64,000 bases of DNA from Mycteria americana (lineage: Eukaryota > Chordata > Aves > Ciconiiformes > Ciconiidae): positions 175,048,272 through 175,112,271 of the forward strand of contig NC_134366.1 of NCBI RefSeq assembly GCF_035582795.1, in the 5' to 3' direction. A program made the position numbers and the translations under genes. Below the pieces are notes generated by a model. That model ran no database searches and was not told the DNA's origin. It saw only the letters and a program-made list of their open reading frames with translations. Positions 11,590 to 23,934 of the stretch are shown here, piece after piece. Within the stretch, counting starts at the first letter, position 1. Every line of letters begins with the position of its first letter.

Positions 11590-12110
11590 CCCCCCATCAG
11601 CGGGGCACCCCACAGCACCCCAAACGCAGCCCCCCCACCAATGGGAAGCCCATGTTGGGACCCCTAACTCAGCCCCCCAACCAAAGGGCACCCCACAGCA
11701 CCCCTAACCCAGCCCCCCATCAGTGGGAACCCCACGTTGGGCCCCCTCACCCAGCCCCGCTCAAAGGGGCACCCCACAGCACCCATCAGTGGGGCACCCC
11801 ACAGCACCCCAGACCCAGCCCCCACCAATGGGAACCCCATGTTGGGACCCCTAACCCAGCCCCCCCCAAAAGGGAACCCCATGTTGGGACCCCTAACCCA
11901 GCCCCCCACCAAAGGGCACCCCACAGCACCCCAAACCCAGCCCCCACCAATGAGAACCCCACGTTGGGACCCCTCACCCAGCCCCCCATCAGTGGGGCAC
12001 CCCACAGCACCCCAGACCCAGCCCCCCACCAACAGGAACCCCATGTTGGGACCCCTAACCCAGCCCCCCACCACAGGGGCACCCCCAGCCCCCCCACCCC
12101 CCATCACAGG
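11590..12110. repeat. Minisatellite in LRRC14 5' intron
   Basis: Degenerate tandem units combine CAGCCCCCCACCAATGGGAA, CCCCATGTTGGGACCCCTAA and GGGCACCCCACAGCACCCC. The spacing is irregular because blocks are gained or lost. It occupies most of the intron between the proposed noncoding first exon and the first coding exon. Confidence 0.8.
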
Positions 12111-12178
12111 GACCCCCAGCACCCCCAAACCCCCGCCCCCCCCCAACATGGCGGCCCCCGCCGGCCCCGCCCACTCAC

Positions 12179-12250
12179 CGCGCGCCCGCAGCCCCCCACT
12201 CTCCGCCGGCTCCCCCGGCTGCCCCGCTCCCGCCGCGCTTCCGGGCATGC
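12179..12250 (-). other. Probable LRRC14 5' noncoding exon
   Basis: On the minus strand a gtgagt donor occupies 12178-12173, so an exon would end at 12179. It lies next to the CpG-rich promoter and pairs with the acceptor at 11491-11489. The 5' boundary cannot be fixed from sequence. Confidence 0.5.
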
Positions 12251-12560
12251 GCGCTGACGCCCAGCACGGCCCCGCGCCAATCAGAGAGCGAGGCCCACCA
12301 GGAGAGGCGGGCCCAGCGCCGTTCCTCGGTGACGCCAGCGCTCCTCCCTCGCACACTGGCTTCTGCCGCCGTCCGTCAGCATACCCTCCCTTCCCATTGG
12401 CTGAGGCGCGGCGGGAGCGGGAGGTTCGCTCTCTCGCCGCTCTGAGGCGCGGACGCCTGGGTCCTCCCTGGGCGGCCCCGGGACCCCCGGGAGGCCTCGG
12501 AGCTCCCCCCCGAGACCCCGGGGAACCGGCCCCGGGGGTCTGGGCCCCGCTCCGGGGGCC
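12240..12560. promoter_or_regulatory. Head-to-head LRRC14/RECQL4 promoter
   Basis: The CpG-rich, repeat-free interval has a CCAAT box at 12277-12281 and an inverted one (ATTGG) at 12396-12400. An NRF1-like GCATGCGCGC with a TGACG half-site lies at about 12245-12259. No TATA box is seen. The arrangement fits a bidirectional housekeeping promoter; start sites are not determined. Confidence 0.65.
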
Positions 12561-15500
12561 ATGGAGCGGCAGCGGGAGGTGAAGGCCCTGCTGAAGCGGT
12601 GGGAGGCGGCCTTCCTCCGGGAGCGGCGGAGGAAGCCCAGCCAGGTGTCCGGTGGCGGGGGAGGCCCATGGGAGAGGGGCCCTTCCCAACCCGGTGGGCT
12701 GTGGCCTGCAGCCGGGGTGGACCGGGGAAACCTCACGGGTGTTCCCCGGAGAGGGCTGCCCCCTCCCCGGGAGCCCGGTTGCCGGCGTCCCTGCACCGGC
12801 TGTCAGCCCAGCAGCCTCCCTGCCTCTCCCTGTAGCCCCTTTTCCACAACGTTAAAGCCAAGAGAAGCTCCCCTGGTAGTACTTCTGTAAGGTACCTAAA
12901 GAAATCACGGGAGAACAGATATCCTGGGGTCAGGAGCAAGCGTAACGCTGCCCCAACCACGCTTTTCTTTAAGAAAAAAACCCAAACCAGCAAAAAAAAC
13001 AACAGCCCTCTCATTCTACGGTAGCAGAAAACAACGATAATTCGCTCCCTAGCCTGAAATAATGATTTCTAATGTGTTTTTGCCTTGCAGGCTGACATCG
13101 AGGCGGCTCCGGAGGACACCAGACGTGAGTGCCAGCCCTGCCACGGGGTATTTTGGGTTCCTGGGTGGTGCTGGGCTATCCCCACGGACAACCGGAGCTG
13201 CGGGTGCCGCGTGGGTGGGGGTGACCCCTCGTGCCGAGCCGTGCCGGACCCTCATCATCGGGACGGTTTGACGTCAGAGCGGGTCTTTGGCGGCGTGTGT
13301 TGATGCGGGAACCGCTGGGGTTTTCCGGTAAGTACTGGCTATGCCAAAACCCAGCCTTGATGATCTGTCACAGGGCTCTACAAGGAGTATAAGATGCTCA
13401 AGCAGCGGAGCAAGGAGTCGGATCCCGCCCGGCTCAGCCCATCCTGCCAGCCGGCTGCCCAGGAGACCCTAACCGCAGAGCAGGTACCGGAGAAACCCCC
13501 CCTTCGGCCTTGGGTTTTGTGTCCAGGAGCCTCGAACCCCCGAGATTCGCCCTTGACGCGAGCGCTTCAGGGTGTTTCTGCTTTGTCCTTGGCTACAGGC
13601 GAAGCCCTGTTCATCCTCCCTGTTTATAAAAAGGTTTATTTGGCCTTTGCAGGGAAAATCGCCGAATTACCACCACGTAACGCCTATTTTTGACTTAGTG
13701 GATGAATAACACACCCCAAACAGAGCGTACGAGGACGAGCGCGGGCTCGTTTTAACCAGCCTCTTAACGAGGCAACGATCGAGCCAACCCCTGTGCTTGA
13801 CGTGAGGTGTTAAGTGCCCCAGAGCTGGGTTTTTCACCCCAAAATGCGCAGGATGTGCCGTCCGTGGCCAAAAGATGCTGCGGCACGATGACACCACGCT
13901 CGTTCTCTAGCTCCTTTCTCCTCTCGGAGATGTCGGAGCTCGTCTTCGTGATAGGATTCACGGTTTTTGGATTTAAAGGATTGGATTTAACAGGGTTTTG
14001 GATTTAATGGCTTGGATTTAATGGTTCGCGGTGTCATTGCAGGTGCCGGACTCTGGTTGTTGGGGCGCACACCTGAACCGGCAGCCAAAAAACCCCGGGC
14101 TGAGCCGCTGCGGCCGCGCCGTGCCGAAAGCCTCCGCGCAGTACTATGGGATGAAGCTGAAATCCAACCTGGGAGCTACTGGGAAGGTCAGGGCTGGCTG
14201 GGGATCGGCACCGAGCGCTGCGGCACGGAGAGAAGCTTCTGCCGAAGCGCTCCGAAATGGCAGCCGCCTCCTGCCAGAGCCCCCCCGCTGTCAGCAGAGG
14301 GTGGGAGCTGGGGGTGGGGAGCACCCACAAACGCTGGCGAAGGTCCTGTTTGATTTGGAGGGAGGGGTGCGGAGTTTCAGTGGACAATCTGACCCCCATC
14401 TGTCCTTCCTTCCCCTGCCATCTGTCCTTCCCCCCTTCCACAGGAGACGCCCCTGACCCCGAGGAGGACCCCGACTCCCAGGAGGACCCCGGTTGTCCCC
14501 AAGCTTCAGACAAATCTGGAGACTGGTGAAAAAGCCGCATCCCCGGCGCCGGCGGAGGCTTCGCAGAGCGAAGGAGGCGAGCCGGGAGATCTCCTCCTTC
14601 CTCCCTCGGTGTCGGGGCTGGCCCCCATCGTCCTCGCTGCGGGGTTGAAGTCTCCCCCGCCGCCGCAGCCACCAAATAAATTCCAGCAGCTGAAGCGGAC
14701 GGTGGCACAGAGACTGAGCTCGCTGGATCCCGCCTGGCTGCGGAGGTGCCAGGGGACACCCGGGGACGAAGGGACGATGCCGGGTGCTGCGCGGGAGGGG
14801 GAGCAGGGAGAGGTCGGATGGGCCCCTCCGGAGCAGGAGGGAGGTGGTGGGGGACCATCGGTGGGAGATTCTGGGAGGAAAAGGCCACACGGAGACGGTG
14901 GAGACGGCACAGGGGCTCCTGCGAAGCTCAGGCGGTGCCGCCGAGGCTCGGCCGAGGAAGAGTTTGGTGCTGCCGGCGGGCTGAAGCAGAGCGAGGAGGA
15001 GGAAGAGGAGGAGGGGGAAGAGCGCGTGGCAGCTCAAAAGGAGAGCGAGAAGGTGTCGGATCCCTCGGAAAATCTCCTGGGGGAGGTGGAGGAGGAGGAG
15101 GAGGAAAAGAAGCCCAGATCCACCCGCAGAGCCGTCGCTGCCAGGTAGGTCCTGCCGACTTCCCGGTGTGCCGGTGGTGCTGCCGGGCGCTCTGCCGCAG
15201 GTTCGCCTGCCCCGGCGTAGCTCCCGGCTGGCTTCAAACTCCCCTTTCCTCTTGGGGGGGGGGGGGGGGACCAAAACAATTAGGTTTGGACTTGGGAAAA
15301 AAAAAAAAACCAAAGCAATTAAACCCGATCGCACACGGGCTGCGACGATGCCTCGTGGCGCTCGAAAGCACCGAAACGTGGCCAGAAAAGGATGCTGAGG
15401 GAGCCGGGGGGCCGTTTCCTACCAATTTTTAGAAATAGCGAGCTGCTCTTTCCTTAATTCCTCCTTCTTTGCGTTAAGTCAGGAATTTGAGGGGGAAGGA

Positions 15501-18500
15501 CTAAGTTTTGGGGGTTTTTTTAGCCTGATTTTCTTATGTCATTACACCCTGCGTGCCTTTTGCCTCCCCCTGAGCGTCTACATCGCCTTCGGTCACGTTT
15601 AAGAGACGAGAAATGTAGAGATTATTTCCCTTAAAGCCATTTTGCGGGCAGGGCGCCGGGGCTCTGCCTGCTCCTGCCTGCGCTGGGTGCAGGCAGGAGC
15701 CGGGGTGGGGGAGGAAGGATGGAGGACCCCCAACGCGCTACCGCACCTCTCTCCCCGCAGAGCACCTCCGCGGGGAGGCGGCAACTTCGTCAGGCTTAAC
15801 CTGAAGAAGAAATCGCACGTCCGAGGTTACGCCCTGCGAGGAAATCGCCTTCGCAAGCAGGTAACGTCCTGCCCGGCGGCTGCCTCGGCGCTGCCGCCAT
15901 CTCCCGAGGCATCGCCGAAAGCCTCCCGCCGGGCGGGACCGCGCTGCTCGCTCGCTCTCACCGCCCAACCCTTTTCCCATCAAATTGAAATTCACCCGGT
16001 CCAGGATGAATTTCAAACTCTTCCAACTCTCGTTTGTCTTCACGCTGTTCTTCGAATTTCCGTATTTTACCTTTTAGTTAATTTATCTTTACTTTCGAGT
16101 CGTCCCCAGCTCTGTGGCGGCGCAGGCAGGAGGCGCGGCTCGGCTCCCTGCCCTTCCCGCTGCTGCCTGACTTCTCGGCCTTTTCCAGCTTCACCTCTGC
16201 AACAAAAAACTAGGATTTTTTTATTATTTCCCCATTAATTAATGTTTTAGGTTAATTAATCCCTTGGGATCATCTTTGGGGGGGGCAAGCATAAAGTTGG
16301 AAGAAAATTGCCTTTATTTTTAAAGCTTGGCGTGTTTATGCAGCGCTTTGGCAAAAGCCCGGTGCTGGCGTGAAATAAAATATCTAAAAAGCAGACTTTT
16401 ATTTTTAATAAAAGTATAAAAATAACTAGAGATGGTTCTGCCTCGCAGGTGTGGAAGCAGAAGTGGCAGAAGAAAGCGGAGCAGTTTGGAGGAGGCGGCG
16501 GATCCGTCGACCGAAGCTCGGACGTCTGCTTCAGGTGCGGCGGGACGGGGCACTGGGCATCGGCGTGCCGGGGCCGAGGTAAGGCTCGGAGCGCCGGATG
16601 ACGGGGTTGGTTTGGCAAAGCCACGGGCTGGGTTCGGATCCGGCTGTGCCGGAGCAGAGGCTGGAGAACGGGGAGCACCGGTCGCGCTTTCCCACCTCCC
16701 TGCGGCTTCTCTCCGCTGTCGGCTTCAGGATTTTCAGGGATAATAACTTGTGGGAAGAGGGTGAAAAGCTGAGGCTGTTTCTTTACCGTGGATTTAAGTA
16801 GAGAAGGGACTCGCTTCTCGCCTGGAGACGGCTGCCGGCTCGCTGCCGCAGGAGAGCGGCTACGCCGATGAAGAGGAGGAGGCTCCCCTGCCCACGCTGG
16901 AAGAAGTGGCTCGCAGGACCAACACCATCTGCCGAGAGCTCTCCGGTGAGGCCCCGTGGCTCGCTGGCCTTGCCGGCTTGCCTCGCTCTCCGCTGACACG
17001 CTGTGGCTGACTCTGGGATGAGCTCCCAGAGATGTGGAATCGTTTCCTTTTCCCCCTGGGAAGTTTCTTTGTGTTCCCTGGAGGATTTCTTTGCTCGGGC
17101 TCTCTTCCTCCGAGAACGCCAGCCTAAAATACAGGCAGGCTCACCGCGCTTGCACCACGTGGCGGTGGGTGTCCGGGCAGGGTAGGAAAAGCTGCCTGCA
17201 GATCCCGACTGCGACCTTCATCCCCGACAGCGAGCGGAGGCAGTGACGGGGAAAGATCCGAGAAGATTTTGGAGGCGACGCCTTACCTGGATGTGCGGAG
17301 GCCGGCGTACGAGCCGCCCGCTCCCCCTGCGCCCATGGAGCCCCTCTACGGCCCCGGGCCGGAGGGGAAGGTGCGAGGTACGGCTCCCCGAGACGCTCCG
17401 AGCGGGGCCGGGTGGGTTTGGCCCCTCTGGTCCCCTCCTGACCGTGTCTCCTTCCCTCTGCAGAGACCCCGGAGGAGGTGTTTGAGGCTCTGAAGACGTT
17501 GGGCTACAGCTCCTTCCGCCCGGGCCAGGAGGTGGCCATCATGAGGATCCTTTCAGGTGGATTTGTTTTCCCCCACGGGTTTTGGACTCCCTGCGATCCC
17601 CTCCCGTGCCGGCTGGCCGGGTTATCTCCAAGCTAAGTCCCCAACCCCTCGTTCTGCCAGGTCTGTCCACGCTGGTGGTGCTATCGACGGGGATGGGGAA
17701 GTCCCTCTGCTACCAGCTCCCCGCTTACCTCTACCACAAGCGTTCCAAGTGCATCACCTTGGTCGTCTCCCCTCTGGTATCCCTGATGGATGACCAGGTA
17801 CCGCTCACATATCCCGGTTCTCCCACCCCAACCCCTACGAGGACGTTGCTGGGTGCGCGTTGTTGCGGTTAAAGGCTCGCCTACACCCAAAACGGGGAGG
17901 CGGGGGTCCAAGAGGGTTCCCCCCAAGTCACCGGAGGCCAGCGCGGCCGGGTGACGGGCTTCGCTTCCAGGTCTCGGGGCTGCCGCCGTGCCTGAAGGCC
18001 GTCTGCATCCACTCCAACATGACCAAAGCCCAGCGGGAAGCGGTGATGGAGAAGGTGAGGGACTGGGAGCTCTGAACTCTCCGGGGAGAACCGTGCGTGC
18101 TCGGGGTCCCGGCGCTGCCGTGCCCGTGCAGCCACGTGATCCCAGTGAGGGCAGTGCCGGCTGGCTGCGGCGCCAGGTCCCGGCCAGCCTGTTCCCCTGG
18201 CAGAGCGGGTAAAGCAGCCCTCGTGCCGCTCTCCTCCCTGATCCGGCGCTCCCGGATCCGCTTTTCCCGGTGCAGGTGAGGCAGGGCGAGGTGCAGGTGC
18301 TGCTGCTGTCCCCCGAGGCCCTGGTTGGCGGAAGCGGATCGGCATCCTGCTGCCTACCCTCCGCCGACCGCCTGCCGCCCGTGGCCTTCGCCTGCATCGA
18401 CGAAGCTCACTGCGTCTCCGAGTGGTCCCACAATTTCCGTCCCTGCTACCTGCGGCTCTGCCAGGTGCGAGGGGGGAGCGCGTCCCCAGGGGAGGGAAGC

Positions 18501-21500
18501 CGGCGGGGCGAGGAGGGACGTCAGGCTCCCGCTTTTTTCCCCTCCTCTCGTCAGGTTCTCCGGGATCGCCTGGGCGTGCGCTGTTTCCTGGGGCTGACGG
18601 CGACCGCCACCCTGGCCACGGCACGGGACGTGGCCCAACACCTCGGCATCCCGGCGGAGGAAGGGGTAGCCGTGCGCTCCGCCGTCGTGCCCCCGAACCT
18701 GCACCTCTCCGTCTCCGTGGACAGGGACAGGGATCAGGTAAGGGACAAGGACGGGTCTAAAGAAATCGGATTTGTTGCTGTGACGCTGGATTCGGGGTGG
18801 ATCTTGTAGGAGGGAAGATCCCCAGCCCTTTTGGGGGACCCTCACCCCCTTCTCTGCCCGCAGGCCCTCATCTCCCTCCTGCGGGGCGAGCGTTTCGGCG
18901 GCCTGGACTCCATCATCGTCTACTGCACGCGGCGGGAGGAGACGGCTCGCATCGCGGCGCTCATCCGGACCTGCCTCCAAGGAACGCTGCTCAAGGAGCC
19001 CGCCGGAGCCGGGGAGCCGGGGCAGGACGCTGCCGAAAGGAAGAAAGCGAAGGGTAAACGGCACGGCCTCGCTCTCCGAAAGGAGCGCGAACCCAAAAAT
19101 GTCCCGTCTGGTGAATCCACGCTGGAACGGAGAATCCCTAGGGAATGAGCTGCGCTTGGGGGACTCTCCACGGAGGCGTCTGGCTCTGTCGGCCGCTGCG
19201 CCCCGTGCGCTTTTGACGGCGGCAAAGCATTTCTCTTCCCCCGCCTGCGTCGGAGGCTTTAAAGCCGGGCTTTGATTTTTTTTTTTTTTTTTTTTTCCTA
19301 GCAACAGCCGATAACGACGGATGCTTATTAGCTGTCGTTAATAAGGCTCGATGTTGGGTTTAGTACGCGGGGAACCTTCGCCGTCCGGCTCTGCGGGGTT
19401 TTTCTTTCCAAGCCTCGTAGCTGTGACTTGGGAGTGACTTTATTCCCCCTCGAAATCCGCAACGTGGATCCGTGCTCTGCCTCGCGAGCGCTGGAAACGC
19501 TTGGCCCCTGGGATCCTCTCCCTCGCCCGCTTTGTTTGCTGAAGCTGGGCGAGCTCCTGCCATCTCCCTTCCAAACCAGCCGGGGCTTAACGACTTCTGG
19601 CAGCTAACGAGGAGCGCACAGCCCTTTGCTGGGGAGCAGCAGCCCTGCTCCTGCCTGCAATACCCCCTCCCCAGGGCGGATTTCTGCCCAGGCAGGGTTT
19701 CCTGCCATTTGCCGCTCATTTCAATCCCCGATTTAATTAACAGTTGTGCTAAAATCGCTAATTAAAAGCCGTTAAAGCCTCTCTCCCCGCTTCCTTTCAG
19801 CAAAGAAGAGCGTCCGTCGCCCGCTGAAGTGGATTGCGGACGCTTACCACGCCGGCCTATCCGCTACCGAACGCCGCCGAGTCCAGAACAGCTTCATGAG
19901 CGGCCAACTCCGCGTGGTGGTGGCCACGGTGGCTTTCGGCATGGGGCTGGATAAATCGGACGTCCGCGGCGTCGTGCATTACAACATGCCCAAGAATTTC
20001 GAGAGTTACGTCCAGGAGATCGGCCGGGCTGGGCGAGACGGTGAACCGGCTCACTGCCATCTCTTCTTGGACCCGGAGGTAATGCTTGCCAGCGGGGTGG
20101 AGGGGTTTCTCCTAAATTTTTGGGGGTCTTCCCCAAGGCTCACCGCTTCCTCCCCAGGGCGGGGATCTCCACGAGCTGCGGCGCCACATTTACGGCGACA
20201 CGGTGGATTTTTTCACCGTCAAGAAGCTGGTGCAGAAGGTTTTCTCTCCCTGCAAGTGCCTGGAGCTGCACCAGAAACACCAGGACGTCATCCGGGTGAG
20301 GAAAGGGGCTGAGGGCTCTGCTCCCGTGGCCTTCCCAGCTTCTTAACTCGTTAAGTAACGAGCTAACTTGGTAGAAAACACTTTAATTGTTGGGTGGCCG
20401 CGTCGGGGAGCTTAAATTAGTTGAGGGAAGTCTGGGGAACACCAGAGCTGGGGCGAGGTGAGCCGTGGTGTAAGGATCTGGCCAGGAACGGGCCAGAGAG
20501 GGGTTGCGATGTCCCAAAAGGAAGGTGGGAGCCTGCCCGTCCTCTAACCGGTGATGCCACGCTGCGCGATGCCTCCCTCGCAGGACGGGGAGGTGGAAGA
20601 CGCCGAAATAGCCGAGCTCTTGGAGGAGGAGGAGGAAGACGGCGGCGCGACGAGGCAGAGCGGGCAGCGGGTGTGCTACAAGCACGAGCGAGCCATCCCC
20701 GTCCAACAAACCGTGGAGTCCCTGGACATACGGGAGGAAGGTGAGGGGGCGGAATCGGCACCGAGCGAGGCCGGCGGAGGTCCCGGAGGGAATCGGGATC
20801 CCCCCGCAGCTCCCCGCTCTCCTCCCTCCCAGGCATCGAGACCCTCCTGTGCTACCTGGAGCTTCACCCGCAGCGCTGGCTGGACCTGCTGCCTCCCACC
20901 TACTCCTCCTGCCGGCTGCTGTGCTACGGGGGACCCCGGCAGCTGCGGGCTGTGGCGCGGAGGTGAGAGCTGCGCCGCGGGGTGCCGGCGTGAACGCCAC
21001 GGCGTTCCCCGTGCCAGGAGAGAGCCCCCGCGGCGTGGGCTTTGCCGGGTGGGAGCTGCTCTGTGGCCCTGGGGTCTGTTGGAGCCCACTTTTTACCTCC
21101 AAGCCACGGTGCCAGCGGGTTTCCGGTGTCTCCTGCCTTCAGCTCTCCCCCCATCGCCGTCTTCCTGGCCCGGGAGCGCCTGGCAGGGAGGGACCACGGC
21201 CACGCCAGCTCCCTGGAGTTCGACGTGGTCTCGCTGAGCGATTCCATGGGTTGGGAGGTGGCGCTGGTGAAACGCGCCCTGCGCCAGCTCCAGTGGGATC
21301 CGCGCCTGCGGCAAGGTACCGGCGTCCCCCGGGTTCCACGTTGGGGGGGGAAATCCCTCCTGCGCCGCCGGCAGCTGGCCGGATCTCGGTGGGCACCGGC
21401 TCAACCAGCTCTTGGTGCCTTCAGACGGCCACGGCAAGGGGAAAAGCGGGGTCCTGGTGGAGTTTGGAGACCTGTCCTTCCACCTACGCGCCTACGGTGA

Positions 21501-22397
21501 CCTCACCGACCAGGAGCTGGACTCCATCTGTGACTTCCTCCACCAAAGGGTGGTGGCCAGGGAGAAGATGGCTCTTGGCCAGCTCCGCGCCTGCTTCCAG
21601 GCCTTCCAGAGGTGAGCGTGGATGGAGAAGCCCACCCAACCCCTGCAGACCCCTCTGTGTGGTGGCCCCCACGCTTGCCCACCCTCCCATCCTTCCCAGT
21701 CTGGGGCCCGTTTTGGTGCTGGGAAGGGCGGAGGTTGACACCGGGGTGCGCAGCGTGGCCTTCCAGACCTACGGCCCTCACCCTGCGGATGAGGAGGAGG
21801 AGAGGAGCTCCCGCCTGAAGGCTCTGCTCGGCGACTACTTTGAGAAGGAGCCCGCTGGCGAGCAGGCTGAGCGTGGCTGCGAGGAGGAGGAAGAAGAGGA
21901 AGATCTCGGCGATGCCAAAGTGAGCAAATCGGGCTCTGACCGTCGGCCGGTATTTCTGGTACACGGCAGCTCCGGTTTAGATGAGACCGGGGATGGGTTT
22001 TGGGGTGAGGAAGAGGAGGGACGCGACCTCCTCGCCCTGTCCTTTCCTTCGCAGCTATGGGAGTGGGAGAGCCAGATCCGTGCCGACATCCGCCATTTCC
22101 TCGCCATCCGCCAGGACGAGAAGTTCTCCGGCAGAGCCGTCGCCAGGATATTCCACGGCATTGGTAAGAGAAGGGGCCGGGTGCCGAATTGGGCTTCTTC
22201 CACCCCTTTTCTGGCACCTGCCTGGTCCCTGCCCGTCCCTTCCTAACCGGGGGCTTCTCTGCCCGCTCCCCGCAGGCAGCCCCTGTTTCCCTGCCCAGAT
22301 CTACGGCCGCGATCACCGATTCTGGCGGAAATATCTCCCCTTCGACTTCCACCGCCTCGCCCGCCTGGCCACCGAGGAGATCCTGGCCGGCAGGTGA
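12561..22397 (+). CDS. RECQL4: RECQL4, RecQ-family DNA helicase
   Basis: ATP-dependent 3'-5' helicase acting in replication initiation and repair; the human gene is mutated in Rothmund-Thomson syndrome. Coding exons: 12561-12644, 13091-13124, 13374-13483, 14043-14186, 14444-15144, 15761-15860, 16449-16578, 16802-16945, 17231-17377, 17464-17556, 17661-17797, 17971-18054, 18276-18464, 18555-18737, 18864-19053, 19801-20078, 20158-20295, 20584-20740, 20833-20962, 21143-21315, 21425-21611, 21754-21919, 22055-22163, 22276-22397. Phases agree throughout, giving 1309 aa (human 1208). The N-terminus ([22 protein letters not shown]) is the Sld2-like region. A canonical CCHC zinc knuckle is at about 418-431. 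The helicase core has Walker A STGMGKS (571-577), DEAH (678-681), LTATAT and [10 protein letters not shown] (895-904). A C-terminal RQC-like region ends FHGIGSPC...ILAGR. The exon 8 acceptor (tag before 16802) was chosen because the cag at 16849-16851 breaks the frame. Confidence 0.97.
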
Positions 22398-22697
22398 GGG
22401 CAGGAGGCAAAACGGCGGGGCCACCTCGCCCGCGAGGGACAGCGCTGCCACCCGGGACGTCACCGTCACCCCCGGGGGTTGTGCCACCCCCCTGCCAGCT
22501 GCCCCTCGCCCCCTGAGGACCCCGTCTTGGGGGGGTGCAGAGCACCCTAAACGCCAAGAAGCGGGGCGTAACGAGCACGGGCTCGTTTGTGGTGCGCGCG
22601 TACCCCTGCCTTCTGGGGTGGGGGGGCTGCCCGCGCTGCCCGCTCTGCGCCTTTCCCTGTGCCGCAGGGATTTTTATCGGGATTTTATTAAGGAATT

Positions 22698-22703
22698 AAT
22701 AAA
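22698..22703 (+). terminator. RECQL4 poly(A) signal
   Basis: AATAAA lies 301 bp after the RECQL4 stop codon, in a local AT-rich patch, and is followed by G-rich sequence. Confidence 0.75.
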
Positions 22704-22779
22704 GGGCACTGATATTTACACCCCCCACCCCGCCCCTGCCTGCACTTTGCTGCCTGCACCCGTGGGGGGGGTGAATCGG

Positions 22780-23934
22780 CTGTGGGTGACGATGAGGGGG
22801 GCGTTGCCATGGTGATGTTGAGGTGTTGTTACTATGGCAACATCGGGGGGGGGGTCTGTTGCCGCCGTGATGCGGAGGGGCCGGCGCTGGCCATGGCGGG
22901 GGGACCGTCACCACGGCAAGAGGGGGGTCGTTGCCGTGGTGGGGGGGGGGGGGGGGTGCATTGCCGCGGTGATGGGGGGGTCGGGTGTCCGTTGTCATGG
23001 CAATGGGGGGATCCATCACCGTGGCTGTCGCCAGGAGGGTGCCAGGGTCCCTGCCCTCACCGGGCGCTGCCGCGGTTCTGGCCGCCTGCCCGTGCCCTGT
23101 CCGTGCCGCCCCAGTAAGCAGCCGCTCAGGGCGCCGGCGAGGAGCCGGAGCAGCCAGCCCCGCCATGCCTTTCCAGCCAAAACGGGGTGCTCTTCCCCTG
23201 GCACCCGGCTCTCGGGGGGGCCCAGAGGGGATGAAGACCTTCCCCCTCCGCCCCCAACATCGGTTTGGTTTTCGCCACCGGCAGCTCTTGGACAACCGAA
23301 ACCATCCCGGCAAGGCTGGGGTGGAAACTGGTTTCCAACCGGAGAACTTCACGCCCCAGTTTCCTCCTGGCGCTGGGCTCCGCCAGACGTGCCATCCCAT
23401 CCCGATGCGGTGTCGTCCACGGTTCGGGAAGGTCATGCCGCAGCAGCACCCCACCGCGTTGCCAAAACCCTTTTAAACATTAACCGGTGGAGCTGGGTAT
23501 CGAGTCCGTGCTGTCCCCGAGGGACGCCGGTGCCACGCAGCCTCCTCCATCCCTCCTCCTCCTCCTCCACCAGCCCCAGAGGAAACCCCGGCTCGCGGCA
23601 CGACCCACGGCACGGGTGGTAAAAGCCGAGGGCCGGCTGCAGCACCAGATTTTTCCTCCTCCTCCTCTTCCCTTTAGGTTTTCCCGGCATCGTGCCGGAG
23701 CAGGGAGGTGGTGAGGGTGTGCCGGTGGCCGGAGCATCAGGGAGGGGCCGGCGGGGATTCTCCAGCCTTTCCCTCACCAGCACGTCTCGTGGTAAGCGCC
23801 GACGGTGGGAGACAGTGGGCTCGGGCTACACCCGGGAAGTGGGTCGGGACCCTCTCCCCGTGGTGGGACCCTCTCCCCGGGGACCAGGGTGGTCCCCGAC
23901 CGCCGCGTCCCCCTTCCTCCGCAGCCCCCGTGCC
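22780..23934. other. Intergenic region, no gene seen
   Basis: From 22790 to 23030 there are degenerate repeats of GTTGCCATGG/GTTGCCGTGGTG with long G runs. From 23030 to 23930 no exon with recognisable content was found. The promoter or a 5' noncoding exon of the lectin gene probably lies in the second half. In mammals MFSD3 lies between RECQL4 and GPT; I see no trace of it here. Confidence 0.4.

Noticed and set aside
22780-23480. MFSD3-like transporter between RECQL4 and the lectin
   Set aside because: No hydrophobic multi-helix frame or family motif was found on either strand.
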